DNA of 40,436 nucleotides from Mortierella sp. BCC40632 (Eukaryota; Mortierellomycota; Mortierellomycetes; Mortierellales; Mortierellaceae): contig WAEK01000046.1 in assembly GCA_011634665.1 (NCBI GenBank), positions 1 through 40,436 on the forward strand, given 5' to 3'. This document shows, piece after piece, positions 17,550 through 27,389 of this stretch. The first letter of the stretch is position 1, and every line of letters starts with the position of its first letter. Made by a program: the position numbers and the translations under genes. The notes under the pieces are model-generated. The model did not search any database. It worked only from the letters and a program-made list of their open reading frames with translations, and had not been told where the DNA came from.

Positions 17550-18899
17550 ATGCAAAATAATAAAATTTTATTAAACAATAATATAATCGAATCTTCTTCT
17601 AAAGATTTAAATATTCAAAAAGTAATTCAAAATTCAATAGAAAAAAAAATTAGAATTTTCAGAAATAGAAGCATGGCCAGGGTCAAAACCTTTTGAAAAT
17701 AAATCTTCAAATATTCTATATACTAGCCCATGTAAAAAAAAAGAAAATTTAACCATTTACCTGTTTCATCATGGCCAACTAATTTAATTGAATGGATAGT
17801 TGGATTCAGTGATGCTGAGGCAATGTTTTTAATTGATAACATGAAACATTCATCAGGAAGAATTCAAACTATTCTTTTATACCAAATAAAATTACATATA
17901 GATAACAAAGATCTGATTGAATGGAATAAAAAAAAAAAAATGTTTTTGGAGGAGGGTCAATAAGAATAGAAAAAGATTTAATAGCTTTAAAAATAAGGGA
18001 TACCTTAACTATTGAGGAAAAAATTATTCCTATCTTTAATAAATTTAATTTAAATACAAAAAAATACTTAGATTATAAAGATTGGTTATTAGGTCATTCT
18101 ATAGTTAAAAATAATTCTTATAAAACTATTGAAGGACAAAATCAAATTATCTCAATAAAAAATAGAATGAATTCTAAAAGAAAAGATTTTAATTTTCCAG
18201 ATACACATAAAATTACAATCACACCTTATTGGTTATTAGGTTTTGTTGAGGGAGATGGGAGTTTTACAAGCAGTAATAATAATAATATTGGGAGACCCCA
18301 ATTTGTAATAATTCAAAAAAATAATGATAATATATTAGAATCGATAAAATCCCTATCTTAATAATGGGAATATTGTAATAAACGATAAAAACGTTGGTTA
18401 TCTAAAAATTACTCAAATAGATGTATTATATAATAATATTTATTTTTATTTTAATAATTTGACGTTTTTTACATCTAAAGGTTTAGATTTTTATTATTGG
18501 TCTTATTTAGTTAGACTACACTATAAAGGTCTCTACATTCACGAAGAAGTTAAATTAGAAATTCAAAAATTATTATCTAATATGAATGCGAAAAGATTAT
18601 CTACGAATATTCTTAAAACAAACATAACCCCGTCTACTATTGATTTTGATAAATTAAAATTAATTTTAGAAATGCCAGCTATTTATACAGAAGAAAGTAG
18701 AAAAAATAAAATCAGAGGTATAATGGATTCTAAGATAATTTATGTTTATGATGAAAATTATAATCTTTTAAATAAATATTCATCAATTAGAAAAGCATCT
18801 TTAGCTTTAAACGTTCCTAAAACTAGTATTTTAAATAAATTAGATTCTTATAAACTTCATAAATCATACTATTTCTTTTCTAAGCTTTTAGATAATTAA
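17550..18899 (+). pseudogene. LAGLIDADG endonuclease with NUMOD1-like tail, behind cob
   Basis: The ATG at 17550 opens a frame that shifts at A-runs near 17640 and 17740, then reads WPTNLIEWIVGFSDAEAMFL (17770-17830, first motif). It breaks again at a 13-A run near 17928-17940. The second half gives YWLLGFVEGDGSF (18228-18266, second motif), breaks near 18360, and ends in FYYWSYLVRLHYKGLYIHEE and a NUMOD1-like tail (IYVYDENYNLLNKYSSIRKA, NVPKTSILNKL). All breaks are at homopolymers. The tail type and position (3' of a host-gene end, before a second copy of that end) match the LAGLIDADG HEG behind nad1. Confidence 0.8.
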
Positions 18900-19136
18900 T
18901 GGATTTTATTAATCAATAATTTATTGCAAGTATTAACTATTATAAAGTACTTTATTAAATTTATAATTTTTGGTCCTATAATCATCCCAATTATTAGAAT
19001 TTAATGAAAATTTATAATTTATTAACTATTTTTGTTTAGGGTTTATATAAACAAAATCTATAAGGATATTAATTGGCCAACAAGAAATTCTATTATAACA
19101 AATTATTTTATTTTATTTTAGAATTTATGTAAACTA

Positions 19137-19262
19137 TTTTTAGTACTAATAGGTCAAATTAGTACAGTTTTCTATTTCTCTTACTTCTTGGTAATCTTAC
19201 CAGCAGTAGGTATTTTAGAAAACACGTTATTCGATTTAGGTACAAAAACCCGAAAAGAATAA
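19137..19262 (+). pseudogene. cob: second copy of the cob 3' end
   Basis: LVLIGQISTVFYFSYFLVIL, then PAVGILENTLFDLGTKTRKE and TAA (19260-19262), followed again by AACACCCCCC. It lacks the rest of cob. Against 17041-17161 the last 50 bases are nearly identical while the first part differs mainly at third positions. This is the pattern expected when a HEG insertion brings its own gene end and displaces the resident one. Confidence 0.85.
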
Positions 19263-20019
19263 CACCCCCCTAATAAAATTTTATTATGTTACCACTTATA
19301 GAGGAATAACAATCCGTTTGGATTGCCTCTATTACCCAGTGCCTAGATTTGACTATAACAAATTGTCTTGACATTTTGTTATTCAATCTTGCTTATAATT
19401 TTAGTCATTTTGATTAATCCGCAACGGGGCTCGGAGAATTAAGATATGTCCCCATTGGCCCTAATATAGATTAACCTATAAAATGAAATATCGATCTCTT
19501 TTGATTATTTTTTATTTCAAAGATTTTTGTATTTTTTTAAAAATCTTATCTTTTGCACTAAAACATAGTGGAATTATGTAATTACTTATATGTTCCCGCT
19601 GAAGGTGATTAGTTTTTTTATAAGCGAAGCTTATTCGGAGAGAGCTTTTTTTGCGCTTTCTACCGGTTCTCAATAATTTTTGCATCATTGAAGAATTATA
19701 TGTTGTCACTTTTATTCCACTCCCCCGAGGGGCGCCCCCTGCCCCGCGTCCCCCCCGAGGGGGCTGTGGCAGTCTTGATATCGTTTTTCTATATGAACGG
19801 AAGGAGCTTTTGTGTAATTAATCACAATTTCATATATTTAAGCACATTAATATATTGAAACTGATTAATGATAGAGTTAGAAGTAAAACGACGATAAGTA
19901 TAGTTATAAGGGTTGACTAGACTAGGTTTGAAAAACCTTACCTTTTAAAAATGCAGGTTAAAATTTTTCAAAAAAAAAAAAAATTTAAATAAATAAAAAC
20001 GATGATATTCTTATTAAAC
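19263..20019 (+). other. unassigned stretch with GC clusters
   Basis: No gene is recognised. A C/G-rich block at about 19721-19765 contains CCCCCGAGGGG and CCCCCGAGGGGG palindromes. AGAGG...GCCTCT forms a stem near 19300-19333. A minus-strand open frame of 65 codons (19512-19709) has no recognisable similarity. Confidence 0.4.
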
Positions 20020-20513
20020 AAAAAAAAAATTTTAACCATTTCGCATTAACTAATTTTAATGCTGTTTCTAATGCCACTAGTCAGGTAGTACATTTTTCTA
20101 CTTCCCTTTCTTTTTTTGCCCTCTGGTATTCCAAATAATCAGGAATTAGATATTAAACTTAAACAATGGCTTATTGATAATAAAACCTGCAAAAATTTAT
20201 TTAAATAGTGCTGAATCTAAAAAATTTAGTATATGATGAAAATAATAGACGTACAGGTATTTATTTATGGTTTAATACTATTAATAAAAAATACTATGTA
20301 GGTTCTGCAGTAAATTTATCAAGAAGATTTTCTCAGTATAATAGTGAAAAATATTTAACTAATACTGGATTGTTAATACATAAAGCTCTCCTAAAAAATA
20401 AACATGAGAAATTTACCCTTTATATTTTAGAGTATTGTCATATTGATAATCTTATTGAAAGAGAGCAGTTTTATTTAGATTCTCTTAAACCTCCTTACAA
20501 TATATTAAAAATA

Positions 20514-20525
20514 GCGCGCAGCCGG
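20514..20525 (+). repeat. GCGCGCAGCCGG mini-insert
   Basis: Here it is directly responsible for the frameshift in an otherwise good GIY-YIG frame (KIA / RSRIYS instead of KIAGSTLG). Confidence 0.85.
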
Positions 20526-20655
20526 ATCTACTCTGGGATTTAAACATTCAGAAAAGTCTTTAGTCAAGTTAAGTCTTGCCAAAACTGGTGAAAATCATCC
20601 AATGTTTGGTATAACTGGTAAAGATCATCCTTCTTATGGTAAAATACATTCTGAG

Positions 20656-20696
20656 GAAACTCCCTCCGGGGGTTTCCCCCCTAGAAGGGGGGAAAC
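20656..20696 (+). repeat. double-hairpin element, 41 bp, in frame
   Basis: GAAAC, arm TCCCTCCGGGG, GTTTC, arm CCCCCCTAGAAGGGGGG, GAAAC. The left arm is identical to 5459; the right arm differs. It adds 12 codons in the E-T pair of a NUMOD3 repeat. Confidence 0.85.
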
Positions 20697-21002
20697 TCGA
20701 GTAAAAATTAGTGAAGCCTTATCAGGTGAGAATAATCCACGAGGAATGTTAGGTAAAACTCATTCTATTGAAACTCTAGCTAAAATTAGTGCTGCTAAAG
20801 GAACCACAATTTTTGTATATAATGTTCAAGGCATATTAGTAAAATACTTTTAATTCAGCTAATAAAGCGGCTGAATTTTTTGGTTGTTCACATCCTACAA
20901 TTGTTAAATATACAAAAAATAATAAGTTATTTCAAAGTAAATGGTAGTTATCTTTTTCTAAAGATTTTTTTAGTAAGTCCTAACAAAGGCTCTTCAGATA
21001 AT

Positions 21003-21113
21003 GATTAACTATTCATATATATGGAATTTTAGAAGTTTACTTGGTTTTGTATTAGTAATTCAAATTGCTACAGGTGTTACACTAGCAATGTATTATGAAT
21101 TTGATGCAGATTA
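21003..21113 (+). pseudogene. cob: cytochrome b 5'-end fragment, out of order
   Basis: [20 protein letters not shown], then [15 protein letters not shown], corresponds to the N-terminal region of cytochrome b (the usual NISYxWNFGSLL and QIxTGVxLAMHY). It lies downstream of all other cob exons and just after the HEG. After the last Asp the frame stops; a degenerate continuation (FNFYNIAI) may follow. It could be a displaced copy of the gene start, or, less likely, a separately encoded exon used in trans. Confidence 0.7.
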
Positions 21114-21249
21114 ATTTAATTTCTATAATATCGCTATATAATTTTTATAGTTAATTTAATCAATAGTAAATTGATCCATGAATCGTTCAGCTTTCTATGT
21201 AAACGTTACCCATGTTGTTATAGAAAAACTGAAACAATGAGTGAGATAA

Positions 21250-21308
21250 TATTACAACGTTCCATACATTATAGGTGATTTATCTGTAAAATCAGTTAAC
21301 ACCCCCCT
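21250..21308 (+). pseudogene. cox1: degenerate cox1 3' end
   Basis: The string ACGTTCCATACATT..., then GGTGATTTATCTGT and AAAATCAGTTAACACCCCCC, aligns base by base, with one deletion, to the minus-strand cox1 end at 30693-30760 (FHAFEGQLPVQS then GTTAACACCCCC). No intact frame remains. Confidence 0.55.
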
Positions 21309-21431
21309 CGCCCAACTATAAGGTAGTAGTTTACCTTATAATAAATAATAAGTTTATTACATTATAAAATGTTTCGTGCTTAAATTAATTAGTAAAAAGT
21401 TCGATTCTTTTATTGGATAATTATTATATTA

Positions 21432-21503
21432 GCTCTGATAGCTTAATTGGTTAAAGTAGAGGTTTGAAAACCTTTGACGGTTGTTCGATTCAACCTTAGG
21501 GCA
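21432..21503 (+). tRNA. tRNA-Phe-like (GAA)
   Basis: GCTCTGA pairs with TTAGGGC (one G-T and wobble pairs), the D-arm is GCTT/AAGT and the T-arm GGTTG-TTCGATT-CAACC is perfect. The anticodon arm GAGGT..ACCTT encloses TTGAAA, which offers GAA but has six rather than seven bases. Either one base is missing or the stem is one pair shorter. CCA is not encoded. Confidence 0.65.
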
Positions 21504-21514
21504 AAAATTTAAAA

Positions 21515-21558
21515 GGTAAGCTCCCTCTCGGGGCTTTACCCCCCTGGGGAGGTAAGCT
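21515..21558 (+). repeat. double-hairpin element in non-coding DNA
   Basis: GGTAAGCT at both ends (21515, 21551), with GCTTTACC between a CTCCCTCTCGGGG arm and a CCCCCTGGGGA arm. It lies 11 bases after the Phe-like tRNA. Confidence 0.75.
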
Positions 21559-21599
21559 TTCTTTTCATAAATATATTAAAAAATATATAATTTTCTGCA

Positions 21600-21830
21600 T
21601 TATAAAAATTAATAAAAAATTTCTAAAGCCTTGAGTAAAAAACGGAGGATTAATGTATTCTTTTTGATCCCGTTTCAAATGATAAACTATTTAAATCTTT
21701 TGATAGTTATAAAGTGTCTTTATACTTTAATTGTACCTACATTGTTTAATTATGTTGATAAAACAAGTTATTTAAAGAACAATGGATTTTATCAACAAAA
21801 AAGAATAGAGATTTTTGGAGGATAAAATAT
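21600..21830 (+). pseudogene. NUMOD1-like HEG tail scrap
   Basis: In shifting frames VFFLDPVSNDKLFKSFDSYK and KEQWILST-type residues are readable. The same scrap occurs at about 29985-30150 and 33310-33490, so a HEG 3' end is dispersed. Confidence 0.5.
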
Positions 21831-21945
21831 CGGGGTAGCCGGAGGGCTAGTTATTATTAATGTTAGGTTATTATCTTATCTAGTCAAAAATAGAAACACT
21901 TAATAAATTTTAACTTTTTACTTATTTAATTATTTTGTGTTGTCC

Positions 21946-21984
21946 CCGCGCCGGCCCGCATGATTGCGGACGGCCGGGGGCCAG
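21946..21984 (+). repeat. GC palindrome cluster
   Basis: CCCCGCGCCGGCC, CGCA-TGAT-TGCG and GGCCGGGGG form a nested hairpin in an AT-rich spacer. The remaining spacer 21831-22149 shows no gene. Confidence 0.65.
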
Positions 21985-22149
21985 GAATTAACATAAAATA
22001 CGTAATTTTATTTAGGGTAATAATTCAAATAATTTAATACCCCACAGGACCCGTCAAGGCCTCATATTGCGGTAGAGCTTAATGTTAAACTTTAGTTTTT
22101 CTATAAATTATGTTCAGGGCCAGCTCTATTAGGTAAAAAAAAAATAATA

Positions 22150-22225
22150 AGCACTTGTAACTTAATTGGAAAAAGTATAGGTCTTCTAAACCTAACAATA
22201 ATGGTTCAAATCCATTCGAGTGCTT
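22150..22225 (+). tRNA. trnR: tRNA-Arg (UCU)
   Basis: The acceptor AGCACTT/GAGTGCT, D-arm, anticodon arm TAGGT-CTTCTAA-ACCTA (anticodon TCT) and T-arm AATGG-TTCAAAT-CCATT are all well formed. Partial relatives are seen on the minus strand near 32870 and 33680. Confidence 0.9.
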
Positions 22226-22324
22226 TTATCCAGTTAAGCTAAATGAATTTTAGTAAAAAACTAGTCTTAGAGATTAGACCTTCAGTAGCCAGAATTAAAT
22301 CCCTCTATTCCTTTTTTTTTACTA

Positions 22325-22380
22325 AACTTAATGTCTGGCTTTCATGCGTTTGAAAGTCAATAACCTGTACAATAACATCG
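22325..22380 (+). pseudogene. cox1: cox1 3'-end relic
   Basis: SGFHAFESQ, a TAA where leucine is expected, then PVQ and TAA. This matches the C-terminus FHAFEGQLPVQS read on the minus strand at 30760-30698. Only the last dozen or so codons are present, between tRNA-Arg and tRNA-His. Confidence 0.6.
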
Positions 22381-22546
22381 ACAGGATCCCCTAATAAATT
22401 TTTAGTAATGGTAATATTAATAGCTTTCTTTCTCGTGGTAAGACATACAAGAAAAATTTTATCTCCAGCATGTATCTTAATAATTAATTACCTTTTTTCT
22501 AATGATTTTTAAAGAAAAAGGGCAATAATTAGTATATTATTAATAA

Positions 22547-22620
22547 GGCGATTATAGTTCAATTGGCAGAACGGTAGATTGTGGATCTATATACCAAGGT
22601 TCGAACCCTTGTTTTCGCCC
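22547..22620 (+). tRNA. trnH: tRNA-His (GUG)
   Basis: Anticodon arm TAGAT-TGTGGAT-CTATA with GTG; T-arm CAAGG-TTCGAAC-CCTTG; an extra 5' G pairs with the discriminator C, as in tRNA-His. Two T-T oppositions lie low in the acceptor stem. Confidence 0.9.
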
Positions 22621-22633
22621 AAATTAATTAAAA

Positions 22634-22745
22634 ATTTGGGGCTTTTTAAATTATAAAGGCTTTTTTAAGGGTTTATGAATTCATTACTGACTATTAACTA
22701 TAAAATATTCTTTTGATAAAGGTTTTATAAATTAGCCCCAAAAAA
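22634..22745 (+). other. long stem TTTGGGGCT / AGCCCCAAA
   Basis: A perfect nine-base inverted repeat encloses about 95 AT-rich bases just after tRNA-His. It is not a recognisable tRNA. The rest up to 23210 shows no gene, only a degenerate AT-rich sequence. Confidence 0.4.
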
Positions 22746-23214
22746 TCTTAATAAAAAATGAAATATAAATGTAATTAGCTAACCCCTCGGGTCTAATTAT
22801 TTAAACTTGTTATAGATTAATTAGTCTTTGGTAAGTTATAGATAATTTGTTATAGGAATTAAGGGGCCCAACGGAATTTTTTAATCAGGCTTTTTATCAG
22901 TCTGCATTGAAATAAACAATTCCACCATCTGGTAGATAAATAATTTTCGAGAGTATATTGCTAAAATTATGCTACGTCACAATTAACAGTAGGTAATAAA
23001 AAAATAAATTAAATCCCCGGTAGACCATTTACAATAAATTATTTATATCCTCCCATTTAAATTGTTCCTTGTCAAAAAACAGGCCTGAGGACCAAAGCTT
23101 TATTAGCCCTTTGTATCTTTTATTAATAAGCGAGAGGGGCCTGTAAAGTGTTAATATAAGAATCAAGTTCTAATGGAATGTAGCATAAAGTTAACTAATT
23201 ATTTATATAACTAG

Positions 23215-23625
23215 AGGTAAATTTCCATTTATTTAGATATAATCTATCAGTATCAAGACGTTTATTTATTGTATCGGTATGACATTAAAAGAATTCGCTT
23301 GCTTCTTTAATACTATTAAATATTATAAAACTATTATCAATATTACTAACTACCCGGGGGTCGCTCCCCTCGGTGTAGCTCCCGAAGGGAGCTATAATTT
23401 TTAACATTCTACCAGAGCGTAAAGGTTTATTAGATTTTATATGAACACGTTTTGAATCTACTAACTTTGGGAGGAGGGGGGTGTAAATATCAAAAGCCTT
23501 GATAATACACGGGATTAAAATTGAGAACGCAATAATTATAGGAAGCATATTACACCAGATTGCAGACATAAGTTGATCATATCTTAATCTCGGAAAACTT
23601 GCTCTAATCCAATGTGTTTATTTTC
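23215..23625 (-). pseudogene. nad1: third nad1 3' end fused to a HEG tail
   Basis: On the minus strand RASFPRLRYDQLMSAIWCNM, then LPIIIAFSILIPCIIKAFDI and YTP (23614-23489), is the C-terminus of NADH dehydrogenase subunit 1. It runs in frame into LVDSKRVHIKSNKPLRSGRM, the tail that follows the LAGLIDADG HEG behind the main nad1 (26310-26095). So this looks like a nad1-end-plus-HEG unit with the nuclease deleted. The frame crosses a GC element (23348-23394) and stops near 23285. The tail continues in pieces to NKWKFTS near 23220. Confidence 0.8.
23348..23394 (+). repeat. double-hairpin element at a site empty at 26220
   Basis: AACTA, a CCCGGGG-rich arm, TAGCT, arm CCCGAAGGG, AGCTA. The paralogous tail at 26161-26240 has a single AGCTA (26220-26224) at the same place, giving a direct empty-site comparison. 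Confidence 0.85.
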
Positions 23626-23712
23626 TATAAAGCTTGCTCATATCCAATGCGTAAACTATTTTCTAAGACTTTATATTCCCCTAAAGTCTTGTACCTAATC
23701 TTGAAGGAAATT

Positions 23713-24580
23713 CTATTCTTCAGAAGTATTATCTAATAAAGTACTTGATAATATATATTTTCCACGGAATGTATTGTTAGTATTAACATATTTAATTATG
23801 GTTTTAGTAGAAACCTTAAAAGCTTTAACAAATTCTTTTTGAGAATCATATTTAAATAATAATAATTTAGTATTAGCATCATATACGTATAAAGGTATAC
23901 TTTGTACTTTTTTTATTATAATTTTTACTTCCTCAGTACAAGGTTTACCCGCCATAGGATTATTCTTAGTCATACGTTCACTAAGAATTGTTTTATATTC
24001 TGCTGAATGAGATTTTCCATACATTGGATTTTTTTCTCCGATGTTGTTAATTCGCATTAATTCCTTAGAATCTTCATTATGTTTAGAACCTAAACGTGAA
24101 TAAGCCGTAGGGTTAATATTATAAGGAGGAGTTAGTAAGTCAATATAATATTGTTCTCTTAAAATTAAGTCTTTAATATCACAATACTCTAATATATAAA
24201 GAGAAAAGTTATTATGAGTATGATTCATAAGAGCTCTTTGTATTAAGAATTTATTTTTTTTAAGATATGCCGGACTAAAATAATAATAAAGACGATGTTT
24301 TAAGTTAATACTTGACCCTACATAATATTTTATTCCATTTATATTATTATACCATAAGTATACTCCCTGATTTACTACAATTTTCACTGTAAATTATATT
24401 TTTAGATTCAGCACTATTTAAATAAACTTTTGCAGGTTTATTATCGATAAGCCATGTTTTGAATTGAATATCCAATTTATAGTTATTCTCTGTAGAAAAG
24501 AAACAAACTTGCTCCGAAGGTGTAAATTTAGTTATGATACTTAAAGTTACAGTATTAAATTTGTTAAATAATTTTGCCAT
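23713..24580 (-). pseudogene. GIY-YIG endonuclease behind nad1, one frameshift
   Basis: The N-terminal frame (24580-24347) reads MAKLFNKFNTVTLSIITKFT and, further on, KTWLIDNKPAKVYLNSAESK. It shifts near 24375 into QGVYLWYNNINGIKYYVGSS, then LKHRLYYYF, LILREQYYIDLLTPPYNINP, short NUMOD3 repeats (NPMYGKSHSAEYK) and a NUMOD1-like tail ending at 23713. Everything after the single shift is intact. It shares its unusual N-terminal extension with the HEG at 20020, which lies behind a cob 3' end in the same arrangement. Confidence 0.85.
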
Positions 24581-24599
24581 TTTTTTGTATTATAATTGG

Positions 24600-25400
24600 A
24601 TCCTATTATCATAAGTTCGGGCTTTGAATCAAAGAATTCCCTAACTTATCTCCATGTCCCTCGGAATTTAGGGGCCCCCTAACATGGTTCTGCAGCATTG
24701 AGGAGGCTGTTTTCCAATAACTAATTACTAGCAAGAAAAAAATTATCTTCAAGAAGAAGGTTGGGGTATTAGCCGCCTTAACATTTTGTTGATAAATTTA
24801 ATCATAGAGTTACATCTCCTCCTATCTATTACTCCCGTATAGATAAAATGATCTACTAGGCCCAAAGGGCTCTCGTCGACCCTGATCGTTTTAAAGACCA
24901 GGAACAACTAAATATATTATTATTGGTCTCTAGGGAATATAATATTTATTAATAATTGTTTATTAGAGCAAAAAAGAGAAGCTAATGGTATCATCGGGCG
25001 ACACAAAAAATATTCGTATCTATGTGAGAGGTGAGAATAAAAATTGACCAAGGAAGAATATCAGAGGAGAGACTTGAACTCTCATTAGTATTACTACTAA
25101 CCCCATAATAATTATATGACCATTATGTTAATATTTTCCTAATTAAAAAAAATTAGATATTTTAGGTCACTAAATCAATAGTCTTTGCATACCCTTACCA
25201 GTATTAAAAAAAGACACTTGCTTAATAATCTTATGTTTCTAGGTTCTATTAGGGGACTGTTAACTTTTAAGGTACACTCTTATAGAGAGAAAAATTAAGA
25301 TTTACAGAAAGCCTTGGCCTGCTCTACCTTGCGGGACGGGCCGGGCATTAGCAATGGAATTAATTCTAGTTATCGCAAAATGGTTAAAATTTTTGTTAAA
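24600..25400 (-). other. non-coding stretch, possibly structured
   Basis: No protein gene. Palindromic pieces (CCTGGTC/GATCAGG near 24880-24902, AGGGGCCCCCT near 24672) and a T-arm-like GAGAG-TTCAAGT-CTCTC (minus, near 25070-25090) are present, but no complete tRNA folds. A GC block GCGGGACGGGCCGGGC is at about 25332. Confidence 0.35.
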
Positions 25401-25413
25401 GTATATCATCGTT

Positions 25414-25760
25414 TTATATAACTCGGGGGGTGTAAATATCAAAAGCTTTGATAATACACGGAATTAAAATTGAGAACGCAATAACGATAGGAAGCATGTT
25501 ACACCAAATAGCTGACATTAACTGATCGTATCGTAATCTCGGGAATGACGCACGTATCCAAATTATCAAGAATAACATGAATGAAGTTTTCAATCCAAGA
25601 GATAAACCAGTAAGTAGACCGTTTGATTCAATTCCAGGTACCAAATATCCACCCAAGAATAAAATTGAACTAAGAGTACTTAAAAAAATACAATACTACC
25701 GTACTGCAAGGAAGAAGAAGAATACAAAAGGGAAGGCAGAATATGATGGTGGGGTGTTTA
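25414..25760 (-). pseudogene. nad1: second nad1 3' end
   Basis: From 25656 down, GGYLVPGIESNGLLTGLSLG, then LKTSFMLFLIIWIRASFPRL, then RYDQLMSAIWCNMLPIVIAF and SILIPCIIKAFDIYTP are nearly identical to the main nad1. Upstream (25760-25657) the matching SAFPFVFFFLA and STLSSILFL segments are present, but indels at a T7 run and at the expected EYG break the frame. It ends PRVI-stop. It lies between the LAGLIDADG unit and the GIY-YIG HEG. Confidence 0.85.
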
Positions 25761-25799
25761 TTTTTAAGCTTTTTTTTCAAGGAATTTAAATATAAACCC

Positions 25800-26090
25800 T
25801 AACCCTATCTATAACACAAATGGGCTTATAGATATATTAGATATTTTAAGAATAACCCAATGATTAATCTTAATTGCAAGGTTGCATATAATAAAACTTA
25901 ATGCAAGGTTGCATATGACAAATATTATAAACCAAGCCCAGCGCTACGTGGGCAACTAAAGACTCTTTTCCCGAACTACCCAACCTCGGAGGTAGGATCG
26001 GATTTAGAGGGTAGGATTTTTACTTTGTAAGAACGATTATAACAGTATAATTTGGCGTACACATTATGATTAATATAACTAAATAGTGGT
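25800..26090 (-). other. spacer with paired ATGCAAGGTTGCATAT-like repeat
   Basis: TGCAAGGTTGCATAT occurs twice (about 25876 and 25903), each itself a short palindrome. No gene is seen. Confidence 0.45.
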
Positions 26091-26094
26091 GAAC

Positions 26095-27389
26095 TTCCAT
26101 TTATTTAGATACAACCCATCAGTGTTAATACGTCGACTTATTGTATCGGTATGACACTTAAAGAACTTGCTTGCTTCTTTAATACTATTAAATTCCATAG
26201 AACTATTATCAATATTTTTAGCTAGAATTTTTAGCATTCTACCTGAACGTAAAGGTTTATTAGATTTTATATGTACTGTTTTGAATCTACTAAATGATAT
26301 AAAGGTTCCAGAGATAAAACTTCATTAATCATTTTTTTGAGTAATTATTGGTTTATCATTTAGATTCTTATAAGTAGATAATCGATAATTATTCATATTC
26401 ATTTTCAAATCATTTATTAATTTTTCACCTTGAGGGTATAAATGAATACCAGAATAATATAACTTAACTATAATTGCCCAATCTTTATAGTCAAGTTGTT
26501 TTTTAGAATAAAATTCTAATGAGTCTAATAATGGTAAAAGTGTATTATGTAAAAAGATAATATCTTGACAAATTAATCTTACCATTGATTGCTCATCCTT
26601 ATATCGATTTGTTATTTTTTGTTCTTGTAATGTACCAGAACTAAAATATTCTGATATTTTTTTAAGAACAGCATAATCTTTTATTGATTGAGCTATACTT
26701 AAAAAGGGCATTGATTTAGTAGTTGTGAATGATCCATCACCTTCAATAAAACCTAAAAGCCATGAAGGTGTTATTCTAATAGAATGCTTAGACGGCATTT
26801 CATAGTTTGTTCTGGATCTATTCATCTTATTTTTTAAATTTAAAATTTGTAATTTTCCATTATCGGTTAAATGCTCTTTTCTCTGCATAATATCTAAAGT
26901 TTTTTTAAAATCAAGATAATTTAAATATTTTGTAGTATTGAGAGGAAATTCTTCCAATATTGGTACAATAATATTTATTAAATCACTTTGTTTATTAATA
27001 GTATATTGAGATATACTTTTACCTTTTGAGATAACACCACAACCTAATTTTGTATGTAGAATTTTCAATAAAGGTAATTCGTCTATATGTAAAACAATTT
27101 TTATCATTAAACGAAAAGTATTATCTTGTCTATAATTTATATAAAAACATCCCTCAGCATCTAAGAATCCAACAAACCATTGTTTAAATTCCGGAGTTTG
27201 GCCTTTTAAAATAGAATTGTAGTTAATTAAAGATTTTTGATCTTTTATATTTTCTGTAGAAAAACATAAAGCTTGTTTTAAAGTAAAAGAAGGAGTAACA
27301 AAAGGGCTATAAGCCATTTTATTTACTGCACCAGGTCCCAGAGAACCATTTGGAAGAAAAGTATTAAAATTATTAAATAAGTTTATCAT
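26095..27389 (-). CDS. LAGLIDADG homing endonuclease behind nad1
   Basis: A 354-residue frame (27389-26325) has an N-terminal extension, then WFVGFLDAEGCF (about 71-82) and WLLGFIEGDGSF (about 210-221). These are the two LAGLIDADG helices with their catalytic acidic residues and a normal spacing. The frame stops at a seven-A run. With one A fewer it would continue MINEVLSLEPLYHLVDSK into a 70-residue tail (KSNKPLRSGRMLKIL ... NSIKEASKFFKCHTDTISRRI), which also exists fused to the third nad1 end. The nuclease core itself is intact, so activity is plausible. It starts about 490 bases after the nad1 stop. Confidence 0.85.

Larger units (their letters stand above)
20020..20998 (+). pseudogene. 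GIY-YIG endonuclease behind the second cob 3' end
   Basis: The N-terminal part (TNFNAVSNATSQVVHFSTS..., then KQWLIDNK and YLNSAESKN in shifted frames) matches the minus-strand HEG at 24580-23713. From 20208 it reads NNRRTGIYLWFNTINKKYYVGSAVNLSRRFSQY, with the GIY and YVG strands and a conserved Arg, then LIEREQFYLDSLKPPYNILK (20450-20510). The frame is broken at the GCGCGCAGCCGG insert (20514). NUMOD3 repeats follow (20600-20790), including an in-frame 36-bp hairpin insertion at 20656. A NUMOD1-like tail comes last, broken near 20850. Confidence 0.8.

Noticed and set aside
19512..19709. 65-codon basic minus-strand frame
   Set aside because: No recognisable domain, no context and it overlaps GC-cluster DNA; probably chance.
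24600..25050. Ribosomal RNA fragment in the GC-richer stretch behind the minus-strand GIY-YIG gene
   Set aside because: No conserved rRNA signature could be found on either strand.
25060..25150. Possible class II tRNA on the minus strand (GAGAG-TTCAAGT-CTCTC, TTAGTA/TACTAA arm)
   Set aside because: No acceptor stem or anticodon arm could be fitted; only the T-arm resemblance is solid.
25577..25789. Plus-strand frame opposite the second nad1 end
   Set aside because: Pure antisense shadow of nad1 codons.
25794..25813. AACCCTAACCCTA, telomere-like
   Set aside because: Only two units inside a mitochondrial spacer; no array.
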